From: an uncultured Methylococcaceae bacterium
GTDB taxonomy: Bacteria; Pseudomonadota; Gammaproteobacteria; Methylococcales; Methylomonadaceae
Direction of reading: 5' to 3'
Length of the DNA: 64,000 nucleotides
NCBI GenBank assembly: GCA_903917345.1
Contig: CAIXAE010000006.1
Location: 1-64,000, forward strand
Position 1 is the first letter of the stretch. The number at the start of each line of letters is the position of its first letter. Position numbers and translations under genes: made by a program. Below, piece after piece: positions 1-8,811 of this stretch. The notes beneath the pieces are model-generated. The model was given only the letters and a program-made list of their open reading frames with translations. It was not told the origin of the DNA and did no database searches.

Positions 1-1
1 A

Positions 2-787
2 GGGGGTATCTCTACGCTATTTGTTTGGCAAAAAAATATCCTGCACTTCTCTGAATTTTTCTCATTGACTATTCCTTGTCTGATTAACTTTTTGGTGCCT
101 GCGTGCATTATGCATTTTTCTGTACCGCAACAAACTCCCGCCGTTTCTCAAAGTGTTATTGCTTTAAAACGTGGCAGTAAGCGGATATTATTCTTATTTG
201 CTTTAACCCTCGTTATCACAGTTTCATCAAACATTTTATTAGAGCTTCCCCCTGCGGCCGGCATGATGGCTGGGTTAGCGCTGTTGCAGATGTTTAATTT
301 CTATTTAACGTACACAGAGAAACCAGGCTGTAAAGACACGGAAAAAAGCTTTGATATTTATAGAAGTGTTGCTGATGTCGATTGGGATACTTTGTTATTC
401 TTTTATGGCGCGATGATGATTATTGGTGCTGTAGGTTTCGTCGGGTATTTGGATGCCGTTGCCATTTATTTATTCGGTGAGACGAATGTGACTATAGCCA
501 ATATCATGATTGGTTTATCATCGGCATTTGTTGATAATGGCACCTTAATGTTCGCGGTATTAAGCATGCACCCTGCTATTGCTAAAGTGCAATGGCTGTT
601 ATTAACATTAACCTTAGGCGTGGGTGGTAGTTTATTAGCTATCGGTTCTGCACCGGGTGTGGGTTTGTTAGGCTTGGTAAAAGAAGGCTATAGTTTTGGT
701 TACCATTTAAAGTATATGCCCGCTATATTATTGGGTTTCTTTTTAAGTATTGGGGCATTGGTTTTATTAAATCCAGGCAGCTTTTAA
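2..787 (+). CDS. nhaD: Na+/H+ antiporter NhaD, C-terminal part (5' end outside window)
   Basis: Integral inner-membrane Na+(Li+)/H+ antiporter of the ArsB/NhaD permease superfamily, which expels sodium in exchange for protons. The reading frame is open from base 2, so the gene starts left of the window; a TTG at 65 lies inside the protein and is not its start. What is visible is a series of hydrophobic helices with family landmarks: the VDWDTLLFFYGAMM segment, the helix-breaking SAFVDNGTLMFAVLSM stretch (usually SAxVDNxPVMFA in relatives) and the glycine-rich GVGGSLLAIGSAPGVG segment near the C terminus. These match NhaD better than arsenite permeases. The two changed residues in the VDN segment are slightly unusual. 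No neighbour is functionally tied to it, apart from the cation pump 1 kb downstream. Confidence 0.85.
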   Translation, partial: GGISTLFVWQKNILHFSEFFSLTIPCLINFLVPACIMHFSVPQQTPAVSQSVIALKRGSKRILFLFALTLVITVSSNILLELPPAAGMMAGLALLQMFNFYLTYTEKPGCKDTEKSFDIYRSVADVDWDTLLFFYGAMMIIGAVGFVGYLDAVAIYLFGETNVTIANIMIGLSSAFVDNGTLMFAVLSMHPAIAKVQWLLLTLTLGVGGSLLAIGSAPGVGLLGLVKEGYSFGYHLKYMPAILLGFFLSIGALVLLNPGSF

Positions 788-844
788 GTTAAAATACACA
801 CTCAAATTACAAAATTAAAATAATTATAATAATGAGGAGTGTGT

Positions 845-1690
845 ATGTCAGGTCATAAATTAACGCTTGCTTCGGTATGGCGATACCCCGTTAAATCAAT
901 GATGGGTGAAGAGTTAAATGCAGCAGAGGTCTCTGATAAAGGGATCGTAGGTGATAGAGCTTATGCTTTAGTAGATATTGAAAGCAATAAAGTAGTCAGT
1001 GCTAAAAATCCTAAAAAATGGCCAGAAATGTTTTATTTCTACGCCCGATATAATCAAACGCCTGCCGCTCATAAAGCATTACCGAGCGTCGCTATTACTT
1101 TACCTAACGGTGATACGTTAAACAGTGACCAAGCGGATGCTGATCAATTATTATCAACGGCCTTTACAAGACCTGTTAAATTAACGACTCAAGCGCCTGC
1201 AAAAGCCACGCTAGAACAATATTGGCCTGAGTATGAAGGTGAAAATACTGAAATCAGTGAAGAGGCGATCTCGGGTGATGCACATGAAGGCAGCTTTTTT
1301 GACTACGCCACTTTACACATCTTAACGACGGCGACTGTTTTAGAGTTACAAAAATTGTATCCCGAGGGCAGAATTGAACCACGTCGTTTCCGTCCTAATT
1401 TAATTATTGCAACACCCCCAGAGCAAACTGGTTTTGTGGAAAATGATTGGGTGGGTAAAACCTTAACGATAGGTACTGTTAAATTATTAGTCACCGATCC
1501 TTGCCCGCGTTGTGTGATGCCTTCTTTGGCGCAAGGTGATTTAGCAAAAGACGCTAAAATCTTAAAAACGATTGCTCAAAATACGGTACATGTGCCATTT
1601 GCGGATAAAGCATTACCCTCAGCCGGTATTTACGCGAAGGTGATTCAACCCGGTGTTATTAAGCGCAATGATGTTGTGATAGTCGAATAA
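845..1690 (+). CDS. MOSC domain-containing protein (YcbX/mARC-like)
   Basis: A 281-residue protein with an N-terminal MOSC beta-barrel (WRYPVKSMMGEEL, then GIVGDRAYALVD) followed by the MOSC domain proper, ending in the cysteine motif DPCPRC (C220, C223). MOSC proteins bind sulfurated molybdenum cofactor; YcbX/mARC relatives reduce N-hydroxylated bases with an electron partner. Here no ferredoxin or flavodoxin domain is fused, so a separate electron donor would be needed. The start at ATG 845 is preferred over GTG 839 because GAGGAG (834-839) lies 5 bases upstream of it. The substrate cannot be told. The gene stands alone between nhaD and the P-type ATPase. Confidence 0.8.
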   Translation: MSGHKLTLASVWRYPVKSMMGEELNAAEVSDKGIVGDRAYALVDIESNKVVSAKNPKKWPEMFYFYARYNQTPAAHKALPSVAITLPNGDTLNSDQADADQLLSTAFTRPVKLTTQAPAKATLEQYWPEYEGENTEISEEAISGDAHEGSFFDYATLHILTTATVLELQKLYPEGRIEPRRFRPNLIIATPPEQTGFVENDWVGKTLTIGTVKLLVTDPCPRCVMPSLAQGDLAKDAKILKTIAQNTVHVPFADKALPSAGIYAKVIQPGVIKRNDVVIVE

Positions 1691-1741
1691 CTTTATTATT
1701 CGTTAGTCTGTTTTACGTTTTACGGTAGTTCCCTCTTTATA

Positions 1742-1779
1742 AATCTCCAAGCTTATTGATATTGATAGGCTTGGGGATT
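1742..1779. terminator. Hairpin between MOSC gene and P-type ATPase
   Basis: CCAAGCTTAT (1747-1756) pairs with ATAGGCTTGG (1765-1774) around an 8-base loop, and the stem can extend outward by several weaker pairs. No long T run follows, so it is a terminator candidate or an RNA stability hairpin, not a textbook intrinsic terminator. Confidence 0.4.
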
Positions 1780-1835
1780 ATCCTCTCAGAAGTCATGCTA
1801 GCCTTTTAATTAATACAACCTCCATAGGTGTAACA

Positions 1836-4520
1836 ATGAGTGATGAACACCGTATATCGCTAGCAGAATTAGAACAACGTTTAAGCTGTTCTAGCTTAGG
1901 ATTAACCAAAGCTGAAGCCGGCGCTAGACAAGCTCAATACGGCCGTAATAGCTTACAAGTTCGTAAAGATACCCCCGAAATAATCAAATTTCTCCGCCAA
2001 TTTACTAATCTATTCGCTGTGTTATTAATGGCAGGTTCTGGATTAGCCTTTCTTGCAGACCATTTACAACCCGGACAAGGCAATGAGTACATTGCTATCG
2101 CATTATTAGGGGTCGTGTTTTTAAATGCGGTGTTTACCTATACCCAAGAATATGAAAGCGAACGCATCATGGAAAGCTTTCGGAATATGCTGCCCACTAA
2201 AATTACGGTCTTAAGATCAGGGGCCATTAGTCAAATAGAAGCTAAATATTTAGTGCCCGGCGATATCATGTTGCTTGAAGAAGGTGATCGCATTCCTGCA
2301 GATGGGCGCTTGATAGAAGTGAATCAGTTAAAAGTTGATCATTCACCCTTAACCGGAGAAAGTGAACCTCAGTTGCGCTTATTGGAATGTACTCATAGCG
2401 CTTTACTTGAGAGTCGCAATATGGTGTTTTCCGGTACGTTAGTACAGAGCGGTAATGGCAAAGCCTTAGTTTATGCGACAGGTATGCACACTCAAATCGG
2501 TCGTATTGTGCAACTGACCAAAGAAATTGATCATGCTGAAACCGCTATTCGTAAAGAGCTAAAGCATTTTACTCAGATCATTTCAATTATTGCAATGAGT
2601 CTAGGCGTGTTGTTTTTTGTGGTGAGTATGCTGCTGGGTAAGCCTTTAATCTCCAGTTTGATATTTGCGATTGGTATTATTGTCGCTAATGTCCCAGAGG
2701 GATTATTACCAACGGTGACGCTCGCTTTATCAATGGCATCGCAGCGTATGGCAAAAAATAAAGCGCTGATTCGTAATTTAGAAGCTGTAGAAACCTTAGG
2801 GTCTACTACCGTTATCTGTACTGATAAAACAGGTACCATCACCCAAAACAGCATGAAGGTGACTAGCCTAGTGTTGGCGTATAAGGAGTGGTCCGCATAT
2901 CAAAAAGGTTTGAGTGAGGCACCGGGTATAGAACAAGCGTTAGCCTGTATGGTGCTTTGTAATAATGCCCGTTTAACGGACAAGCATTATTTGGGCGATC
3001 CGACTGAGGGGGCTTTATTACTATTTGCAAAACAACATCAATCGATCCCTGATTTGTTAATGCACTGGCCTCGCTATCACGAAAGTCCCTTTGACTCAGC
3101 CAGTAAACGGATGATTACCTGCCATACGGATACAGCGGGCCAATCACTGCAGTATATGAAGGGTGCACCTGAGGTCGTGTTTACTAAGTGCAGTCATTAT
3201 CTCCAGCAAGGACAGTGTGTCCCGGTTGATGAGGCTTTTAAAGGGCATATCACTGAGATTTATGAACGCTTAGCCGCCCGGGGTGAGCGTGTCTTAGCCT
3301 TGGCCTATAAAACTGAAAGTGGTAGTTCTTTAATTGAAGAAAACTTTGTTTATATTGGCTTAGTAGGGATGCTGGATCCACCGCGTCCTGAGATATCTGC
3401 AGCGATTGATAAATGTCGTTCTGCAGGTATTCGAATATTTATGATTACCGGCGATTATCATGTCACCGCAGAGTCTATTGCTCGACAAGTCGGCTTGTAT
3501 ACCGGTAAAGGCCAAGTCATATTAGGTTCTGAGTTAGCGCAAATGACAGAGGCGGAGTTTTCGATAGTATTAGATCAACATGAATTGGTGTTTGCCAGAA
3601 CCTCTGCTTTACAAAAGCTTCAGATTGTTAAAGCCCTGCAAAAGAAAGGTGAGGTGGTGACGGTCACGGGTGACGGTGTTAACGATGCACCTGCCTTAAA
3701 AAATGCCGATATGGGGGTGGCAATGGGTTTATCAGGCACCGAGGTTGCAAAAGAGGCGGCTAATATTGTGTTAATGGATGATAACTTTGCCACCATTGTT
3801 AAAGCCATTGAAGAGGGCCGGACGATATACGCCAATATTAAGAAGTTTATAGCCTATATTTTGAGTCATACCGTACCTGAGATGTTACCGTTCATTGCTT
3901 TTATAGCCTTAGGCGCACCTTTAGCTTTAACTGTTTTATTAATCTTAAGCATTGATTTAGGCACTGATATGTTGCCCGCTTTAGGCTTAGGAAAAGAACC
4001 ACCCGATTCAGATGTAATGAGTTTACCGCCTCGTAAACGCTCAGAAAGATTGCTGACTAAAAGTGTTTTAATCAGAAGCTACGGCGTCGTCGGTTTATTA
4101 GAAGCGGCCGCCGGCTTTTTCGCTTTCTTTGTAGTCTTGTATCAAGGCGGATGGCATTGGGGAGTTGTATTGCCAGAATCTACAATTCTTTATAAAACAG
4201 CCGTCACCGCCTTTTTTGCCGCAGTCATCCTATGCCAAGTGGTTAATGTCTTAATTTGCAGTGTGCATACCCGCAGCGTATTTACGAAGCGATTATTTGC
4301 CAATCCGTTAATCTGGTTGGGTATTGCGCTTGAGTTAAGTTTGGTGGCAGCCCTTTCTTATGTGCCGGCTTTACAACTGATCTTTGGCACAGCCCCTTTA
4401 AGTGGGGTAGAGAGTTTATTAGGTTTACCCTTTGCTTTATTACTGCTCATTGCAGATGAAATAAGACGCGCGTTATTGCGACGAGAAATGCGATTGGCAG
4501 TGCACGAAAAACGCATATAA
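1836..4520 (+). CDS. P2-type cation-transporting ATPase, Na,K-ATPase-like (P2C) ion site
   Basis: An 894-residue inner-membrane ion pump. The phosphorylation site is D330 in CTDKTGTITQN, the actuator motif is TGES (173-176), the nucleotide-domain KGAPE is at 442-446 and the hinge TGDGVNDAP at 611-619. Membrane-site residues match the Na,K/H,K-ATPase group: E288 in M4 (NVPEGLLPT), E682 in M5 (VPEMLPF) and D707/D711 in M6 (IDLGTDMLPA), followed by a C-terminal segment that resembles the animal alpha subunit. The M5 asparagine of Na,K-ATPase is threonine here (T679), and the M8 aspartate region reads VVNVLIC. No beta-subunit gene is adjacent. A cation-export role (Na+, perhaps Na+/K+) is inferred; Ca2+ transport cannot be excluded. 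Only a weak AGG (1826-1828) precedes the ATG. Confidence 0.85.
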   Translation: MSDEHRISLAELEQRLSCSSLGLTKAEAGARQAQYGRNSLQVRKDTPEIIKFLRQFTNLFAVLLMAGSGLAFLADHLQPGQGNEYIAIALLGVVFLNAVFTYTQEYESERIMESFRNMLPTKITVLRSGAISQIEAKYLVPGDIMLLEEGDRIPADGRLIEVNQLKVDHSPLTGESEPQLRLLECTHSALLESRNMVFSGTLVQSGNGKALVYATGMHTQIGRIVQLTKEIDHAETAIRKELKHFTQIISIIAMSLGVLFFVVSMLLGKPLISSLIFAIGIIVANVPEGLLPTVTLALSMASQRMAKNKALIRNLEAVETLGSTTVICTDKTGTITQNSMKVTSLVLAYKEWSAYQKGLSEAPGIEQALACMVLCNNARLTDKHYLGDPTEGALLLFAKQHQSIPDLLMHWPRYHESPFDSASKRMITCHTDTAGQSLQYMKGAPEVVFTKCSHYLQQGQCVPVDEAFKGHITEIYERLAARGERVLALAYKTESGSSLIEENFVYIGLVGMLDPPRPEISAAIDKCRSAGIRIFMITGDYHVTAESIARQVGLYTGKGQVILGSELAQMTEAEFSIVLDQHELVFARTSALQKLQIVKALQKKGEVVTVTGDGVNDAPALKNADMGVAMGLSGTEVAKEAANIVLMDDNFATIVKAIEEGRTIYANIKKFIAYILSHTVPEMLPFIAFIALGAPLALTVLLILSIDLGTDMLPALGLGKEPPDSDVMSLPPRKRSERLLTKSVLIRSYGVVGLLEAAAGFFAFFVVLYQGGWHWGVVLPESTILYKTAVTAFFAAVILCQVVNVLICSVHTRSVFTKRLFANPLIWLGIALELSLVAALSYVPALQLIFGTAPLSGVESLLGLPFALLLLIADEIRRALLRREMRLAVHEKRI

Positions 4521-4560
4521 AATGCTTTAAAATTACGCTTAACATCAGAGGAGAGTGCAG

Positions 4561-4947
4561 ATGAGCTGGAGAGAAATTAAGCATGATGACGTTTATACAG
4601 ATGACGAAGTTAATGCGCGTTTAGTCGATGAATTGGCGCATTGGTATTTAGAAAACGGTTGGATTCGCCGTAAATATAAAACAGCCGGCTGGAAAGGGAC
4701 TTTAATGGTGGTTAATACGGTGGGGCATTTAGCCGAGGCGGCCTTTCATCATCCTGATTTGACGGTTTCGTATGCCTTTGTGATTGTTAAATTAAAGAAT
4801 CATGCGGCGAAAGGTATTACTAATAAAGATTTTGAGTTGGCTAAAAAGATAGAAGAAGTTGTGATGTGGCAGCCGGGTGTACAAGCCGGAAGTGCCTTAG
4901 AAGGTACCCCCGATGATGCACGCTTTAAATACCTTAAATATGACTGA
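4561..4947 (+). CDS. Pterin-4a-carbinolamine dehydratase
   Basis: A 128-residue protein of the PCD/DCoH family, which dehydrates 4a-hydroxytetrahydropterin so that the cofactor can be recycled. The whole family signature is present: E-A-A-F-H-H-P-D, a tyrosine five residues further on, a histidine nine residues after that (KNHAAKG) and a later aspartate in TNKD. ATG 4561 is chosen over GTG 4555 because GAGGAG at 4548-4553 sits 7 bases upstream. The family usually accompanies phenylalanine hydroxylase or molybdopterin enzymes; neither hydroxylase nor pterin genes occur in this window, although a MOSC protein is 3 kb upstream. The gene is 40 bases behind the ATPase and may share its transcript. 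Confidence 0.9.
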   Translation: MSWREIKHDDVYTDDEVNARLVDELAHWYLENGWIRRKYKTAGWKGTLMVVNTVGHLAEAAFHHPDLTVSYAFVIVKLKNHAAKGITNKDFELAKKIEEVVMWQPGVQAGSALEGTPDDARFKYLKYD

Positions 4948-5038
4948 AGATGAGTTTTATTATTTAATCAAATAGTCATAATGATGCTGTATGGTTTCCT
5001 TAATTTTTGTAATGTATTAATCAAGCCTGCTTATCAAA

Positions 5039-6919
5039 ATGACAATGACTACAAACGCTAATAATGATCCGTACATTGATATCTTAAAAGAGATATTGGT
5101 TGATGTAACAGAGTTACGTCAGCAGATAGACGCCAATGCCTTACAGCGTTTACAAATATATCATGATAATTTTCCTGATGGGCTCTATACGGAAAGCGCC
5201 TTAAATCTATGTCATTATCTAGCCATGCGTCAGTATGATCTTCGTCATTTGCAAGATCGTTTAGCGCAATCCGCTTTAACCTCCTTAGGTCGGGCTGAGG
5301 CCTCGGTGCTATCGACTTTCGATATTCTGATTGATATTCTTCAACGGTCGACTGATGATGCCTATTTACCTAGTCAGAAAAACAGTGATGCTCACAGTTT
5401 TAATCGGGGTCAATTATTACTAAAGCAACATACGAAAGATTTGTTTGGGTCTAGTCAGGGTCAAGGTAAAGCTCATGTAATGGTAACTTTGTCTACTGAA
5501 GCCGCTTGGGATTATGAATTAATAAAAGCTTTATTTGAAAAAGGTATGACGTGTGCACGCATAAACTGTGCACATGACAATATTGAAGTCTGGGCAAGTA
5601 TGATTAATAACATACGACTTGCTGAACAAGAGATTGGACAAGCGTGCCGTGTATTGATGGATTTGGCCGGTCATAAAATTCGTACGGGTGACATTATGCC
5701 TGGGCCTGCCGTTCATCATATCCGTGTAAAAAAAGATAGCACTGGCAAAGTAATATCACCCGCCTATTTAATTTTAACGACTGATAGCCAAAGTGCCCCT
5801 GCCGATAATGCTTTATTTAGAGTGAGTGTTCCAAAAGAAGTGACTCAGTATTTTATGCCAGGTCAATTATTGGGTTTTGTTGATAATCAAAAAAAATCGC
5901 GAGCATTAAAAGTTGAAAAGAGATTGTCTGACCATGATTGGTTAGTCAGCTCAGATAAGAGTGCTTATTTAGTCTCAAGCTCTAATTTAAGCATTATAAA
6001 AAAACATAAAAACAAGAAACACTCTGTAGAAGCCAATTTTCAGTTGGGTGAATTTATAGGCGAACCCCTAGAGATTAGGCTCTTTAAAGACCAATTATTA
6101 CTGCTTACAACAGAAGACGTATTAGGTAAGCCGGCTATTTATAAGGGTGAAGCCTTGATAAGTCCCGCTCAAATAGGCTGTACATTATCATCCGCTATTG
6201 GGCAGTTAAAAGTGGGGCAACTAGTTTGGATTGATGATGGAAAGTTAGGTGCGATAGTTCAACAAATATCAGAGCAAGGTGCGTTATTGCAAGTGACTGT
6301 GGCAAAGCCCAGTGGGGTTAGAATACAAAGTGATAAAGGTATAAATTTTCCAGAAGCTACCTTGGAGCTGTCGCCGCTAACAGATAAAGATTTATCTGAT
6401 TTAGATTTTGTGTGTGCCCATGCTGATCTTGTGGGATTTTCTTTTGTTGAAAACTTAGCGGGTATGGATTATCTGATGAAAGAGTTGGCAAAACGTAATT
6501 CATCTAGGTTGCCTATTATCGCTAAAATTGAGACAAACCTAGCGGTTAAGAATTTACCCGAAATTATTTTAGGCACAATAGGGCGACACCATCTAGGTAT
6601 TATGATCGCGCGGGGTGATTTAGCTGTAGAGTTGGGTAGTGCACGGTTGGCAGAAATCCAAGAGGAGTTGCTCTGGTTATGTGAAGCAGCGCATGTCCCT
6701 GTCATTTGGGCGACGCAGGTGCTCGAATCAATCGCTAAGAAAGGGACGCGTTCAAGACCTGAATTTACGGATGCGGCGATGGCAGTTAGAGCCGAATGTG
6801 TAATGCTTAATAAAGGTCCCTATATTGTTGACGCAATCGATGCGCTAGTGAATGTGATGTTACGGATGCATGAGCATCAAAGGAAGAAGTTCTCTCGTTT
6901 ACGTGCTTTGCATTGGTAA
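5039..6919 (+). CDS. Atypical pyruvate kinase-family protein with N-terminal extension
   Basis: A 626-residue protein. The first ~130 residues form a helical extension without a recognised domain. From about residue 145 a pyruvate-kinase barrel begins: MTCARINCAHDN (substrate arginine), MDLAGHKIRTGD, a long B-domain-like insertion (about 220-450), then AKIETN (catalytic Lys and metal-ligand Glu), MIARGDLAVELG (metal-ligand Asp), WATQVLES and TDAAMAVRAECVML. The chain ends shortly after the barrel, so the C-terminal allosteric domain of normal pyruvate kinases is absent, and the usual N-terminal TKIVCTIGP strand is replaced by VMVTLSTEAA. Conserved catalytic residues suggest a phosphoenolpyruvate/pyruvate enzyme, but activity is inferred. 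No good ribosome site precedes ATG 5039. It is not a truncated normal gene: both ends are well defined. Confidence 0.75.
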   Translation: MTMTTNANNDPYIDILKEILVDVTELRQQIDANALQRLQIYHDNFPDGLYTESALNLCHYLAMRQYDLRHLQDRLAQSALTSLGRAEASVLSTFDILIDILQRSTDDAYLPSQKNSDAHSFNRGQLLLKQHTKDLFGSSQGQGKAHVMVTLSTEAAWDYELIKALFEKGMTCARINCAHDNIEVWASMINNIRLAEQEIGQACRVLMDLAGHKIRTGDIMPGPAVHHIRVKKDSTGKVISPAYLILTTDSQSAPADNALFRVSVPKEVTQYFMPGQLLGFVDNQKKSRALKVEKRLSDHDWLVSSDKSAYLVSSSNLSIIKKHKNKKHSVEANFQLGEFIGEPLEIRLFKDQLLLLTTEDVLGKPAIYKGEALISPAQIGCTLSSAIGQLKVGQLVWIDDGKLGAIVQQISEQGALLQVTVAKPSGVRIQSDKGINFPEATLELSPLTDKDLSDLDFVCAHADLVGFSFVENLAGMDYLMKELAKRNSSRLPIIAKIETNLAVKNLPEIILGTIGRHHLGIMIARGDLAVELGSARLAEIQEELLWLCEAAHVPVIWATQVLESIAKKGTRSRPEFTDAAMAVRAECVMLNKGPYIVDAIDALVNVMLRMHEHQRKKFSRLRALHW

Positions 6920-6982
6920 GGTCTTTTTCTCCCTCATTGGACTTAGGCTTGTCGTATAATTCGGTCTTTTATTATAAAAGAC

Positions 6983-7984
6983 TTGGCTGTGTTAATTTCC
7001 GAAAAACAAAAACAAATACTAGCGTTACTGTCTGATGGGGAGTTTCATTCGGGAACGGAATTAGCTGAACTGTTGGGCGTAAGTCGTTCGGCTATTTGTA
7101 AGCAATTAAATGGCTTGTCTGTGTTAGGTCTTCATCATTCGGCTGTGAGTGGTAAAGGCTATCGTTTAGAAAGAGCTCTGGAGCTACTAGAGCTGTCCAA
7201 AATATTAGCGTCAGTATCTGAAGTTAATCAGTCTATTCTTTCTACATTAGAAGTACATGATACGTTACCTTCAACGAATAGTTATTTAGCCGAACTTGCC
7301 CAAAATAATGCAACTTCAGGTTTTGCGTGTTTTGCAGAACATCAAACAGCGGGTAAGGGCAGACGAGGCAGGCAATGGATTTCGCCTTATGGCTGCAATT
7401 TATATTTGTCAGTGTTATGGCGATTTCAACAAGGTGGTATTGCCAGTACTTCTGGTTTAAGTTTAGCAATCGGTGTCGCCGTTATTCGAGTCTTAAAGTC
7501 ACATGGTTTTACTGATGTTGGCTTAAAGTGGCCCAATGATATTTATTGTCAGGGAAAGAAATTAGGCGGTATTTTAATTGAGGTGTCAGGTGAGTCAGAT
7601 GGTCCGTGTTCGGTCGTGATTGGTTTGGGATTAAATTTGTTTTTAAGTGAGTCACAAGGCCAAGAGATTACCCAAGATTGGACAGATTTAACGAAGTTAA
7701 CGAGTAAACCCATTTCCAGAAATAAGTTGGCTGCTGCTGTTTTAAATGAATTATTAACGATCCTTAAGTGTTATGAGCAAGTGGGTATTGCACCGTATGT
7801 AGCAGAGTGGCGCAGTTATGATTGCTTAAAAGGGTTGTCGGCTGTTCTATATGTGGGGCAACAAACTATCGAAGGCGTGGTGGAAGGCATTAATGATCAA
7901 GGCTTATTACTGCTAAAAAAACAGGATGGGAGTGTGCAAGCCTATGCTTCAGGTGAAGTGAGTTTTAGTGCGTCAGGCTTATGA
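6983..7984 (+). CDS. birA: Bifunctional biotin protein ligase / biotin operon repressor
   Basis: Activates biotin to biotinyl-5'-AMP and attaches it to the carboxyl carrier protein of acetyl-CoA carboxylase. An N-terminal winged helix-turn-helix (residues ~1-65, with TELAELLGVSRSAICKQL) implies it also acts as a biotin-dependent repressor. The ligase core shows GKGRRGRQW (about 123-131), KWPNDIY and KLGGILIE, and the small C-terminal SH3-like domain ends the protein. Start is TTG 6983 or GTG 6989; neither has a strong ribosome site. A TATAAT at 6955-6960 would place the transcript start only about 15 bases upstream, so a short leader is likely. It overlaps coaX by four bases (ATGA), an arrangement common in gammaproteobacteria. 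Confidence 0.93.
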   Translation: MAVLISEKQKQILALLSDGEFHSGTELAELLGVSRSAICKQLNGLSVLGLHHSAVSGKGYRLERALELLELSKILASVSEVNQSILSTLEVHDTLPSTNSYLAELAQNNATSGFACFAEHQTAGKGRRGRQWISPYGCNLYLSVLWRFQQGGIASTSGLSLAIGVAVIRVLKSHGFTDVGLKWPNDIYCQGKKLGGILIEVSGESDGPCSVVIGLGLNLFLSESQGQEITQDWTDLTKLTSKPISRNKLAAAVLNELLTILKCYEQVGIAPYVAEWRSYDCLKGLSAVLYVGQQTIEGVVEGINDQGLLLLKKQDGSVQAYASGEVSFSASGL

Positions 7985-8706
7985 AATTACTCATCGATAG
8001 CGGGAATAGTCGTCTTAAATGGGCGCTATTAGATAAACAAAATACGTTAAATACAGCCTCCATAGCTAATAGAGATGTTACCCATGCACAATTATCAGAG
8101 GCATGGTCAATGCTCAACCCGCCTGAACAGGTATTTATAGCCAGTGTGTCAACACATGCCTCAGAGGTTTTAGTAACCGAGGTTATCAATGAACTCTGGC
8201 CTAATGTGCAGATGGCCGTGGTTAAATCACAAGTACAGGCTTATGGGGTCACTAACGCGTACGAACAGGCCGATAAGTTAGGTGTGGATCGTTGGTTGGC
8301 ATTAATAGCAGCACATCATTATTACCCAGGTGCAAGTTGTATTGTCGATTGTGGAACAGCGATTACGGTGGATGTACTTGCTGCAGATGGCACACATCAA
8401 GGTGGCTTAATTACCCCGGGTTTGGCAATGATGAAAAAATCTTTGGCGAGGGAAACGGCTAATTTATCGTATGAGCAATCCGCTTACCCAGAAGGTTTGG
8501 CCAATGCGACAGAGGCTGGTATTTATAATGGTACTTTGTATGCGGCTGTTGGTTTAATTGAACGAGTGATTAAACAACAAGTAATCGGCACACAGCTTAT
8601 TCTGACGGGAGGGGATGCAGAGACTATTGTCGTGTATTTAAAGTCCCCCGCCATTATTGATCCTGATTTAGTATTTAAAGGTTTAGTCATCATGGCAGAG
8701 CGCTAA
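7981..8706 (+). CDS. coaX: Type III pantothenate kinase
   Basis: Cytosolic kinase that phosphorylates pantothenate in the first step of coenzyme A synthesis. The 241-residue chain has the ASKHA-fold phosphate loop at the N terminus (DSGNSRLKWAL), GVDRWLAL in the middle and DCGTAITVDVL, with GGLITPGLAMM following; this is the CoaX form, which is not feedback-inhibited by CoA, unlike CoaA. The ATG overlaps the birA stop by four bases, so translation is probably coupled. No CoaA gene is in the window. Confidence 0.93.
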   Translation: MKLLIDSGNSRLKWALLDKQNTLNTASIANRDVTHAQLSEAWSMLNPPEQVFIASVSTHASEVLVTEVINELWPNVQMAVVKSQVQAYGVTNAYEQADKLGVDRWLALIAAHHYYPGASCIVDCGTAITVDVLAADGTHQGGLITPGLAMMKKSLARETANLSYEQSAYPEGLANATEAGIYNGTLYAAVGLIERVIKQQVIGTQLILTGGDAETIVVYLKSPAIIDPDLVFKGLVIMAER

Positions 8707-8811
8707 TACCGCTTTTGTCTTAAAGAATAATCTATGCTTAATGGGTATAATGTCTTTCTTTTTAGACAGTTAGCACGCACAATTATTGTCATTTATTGAA
8801 GGAGAATCAAT

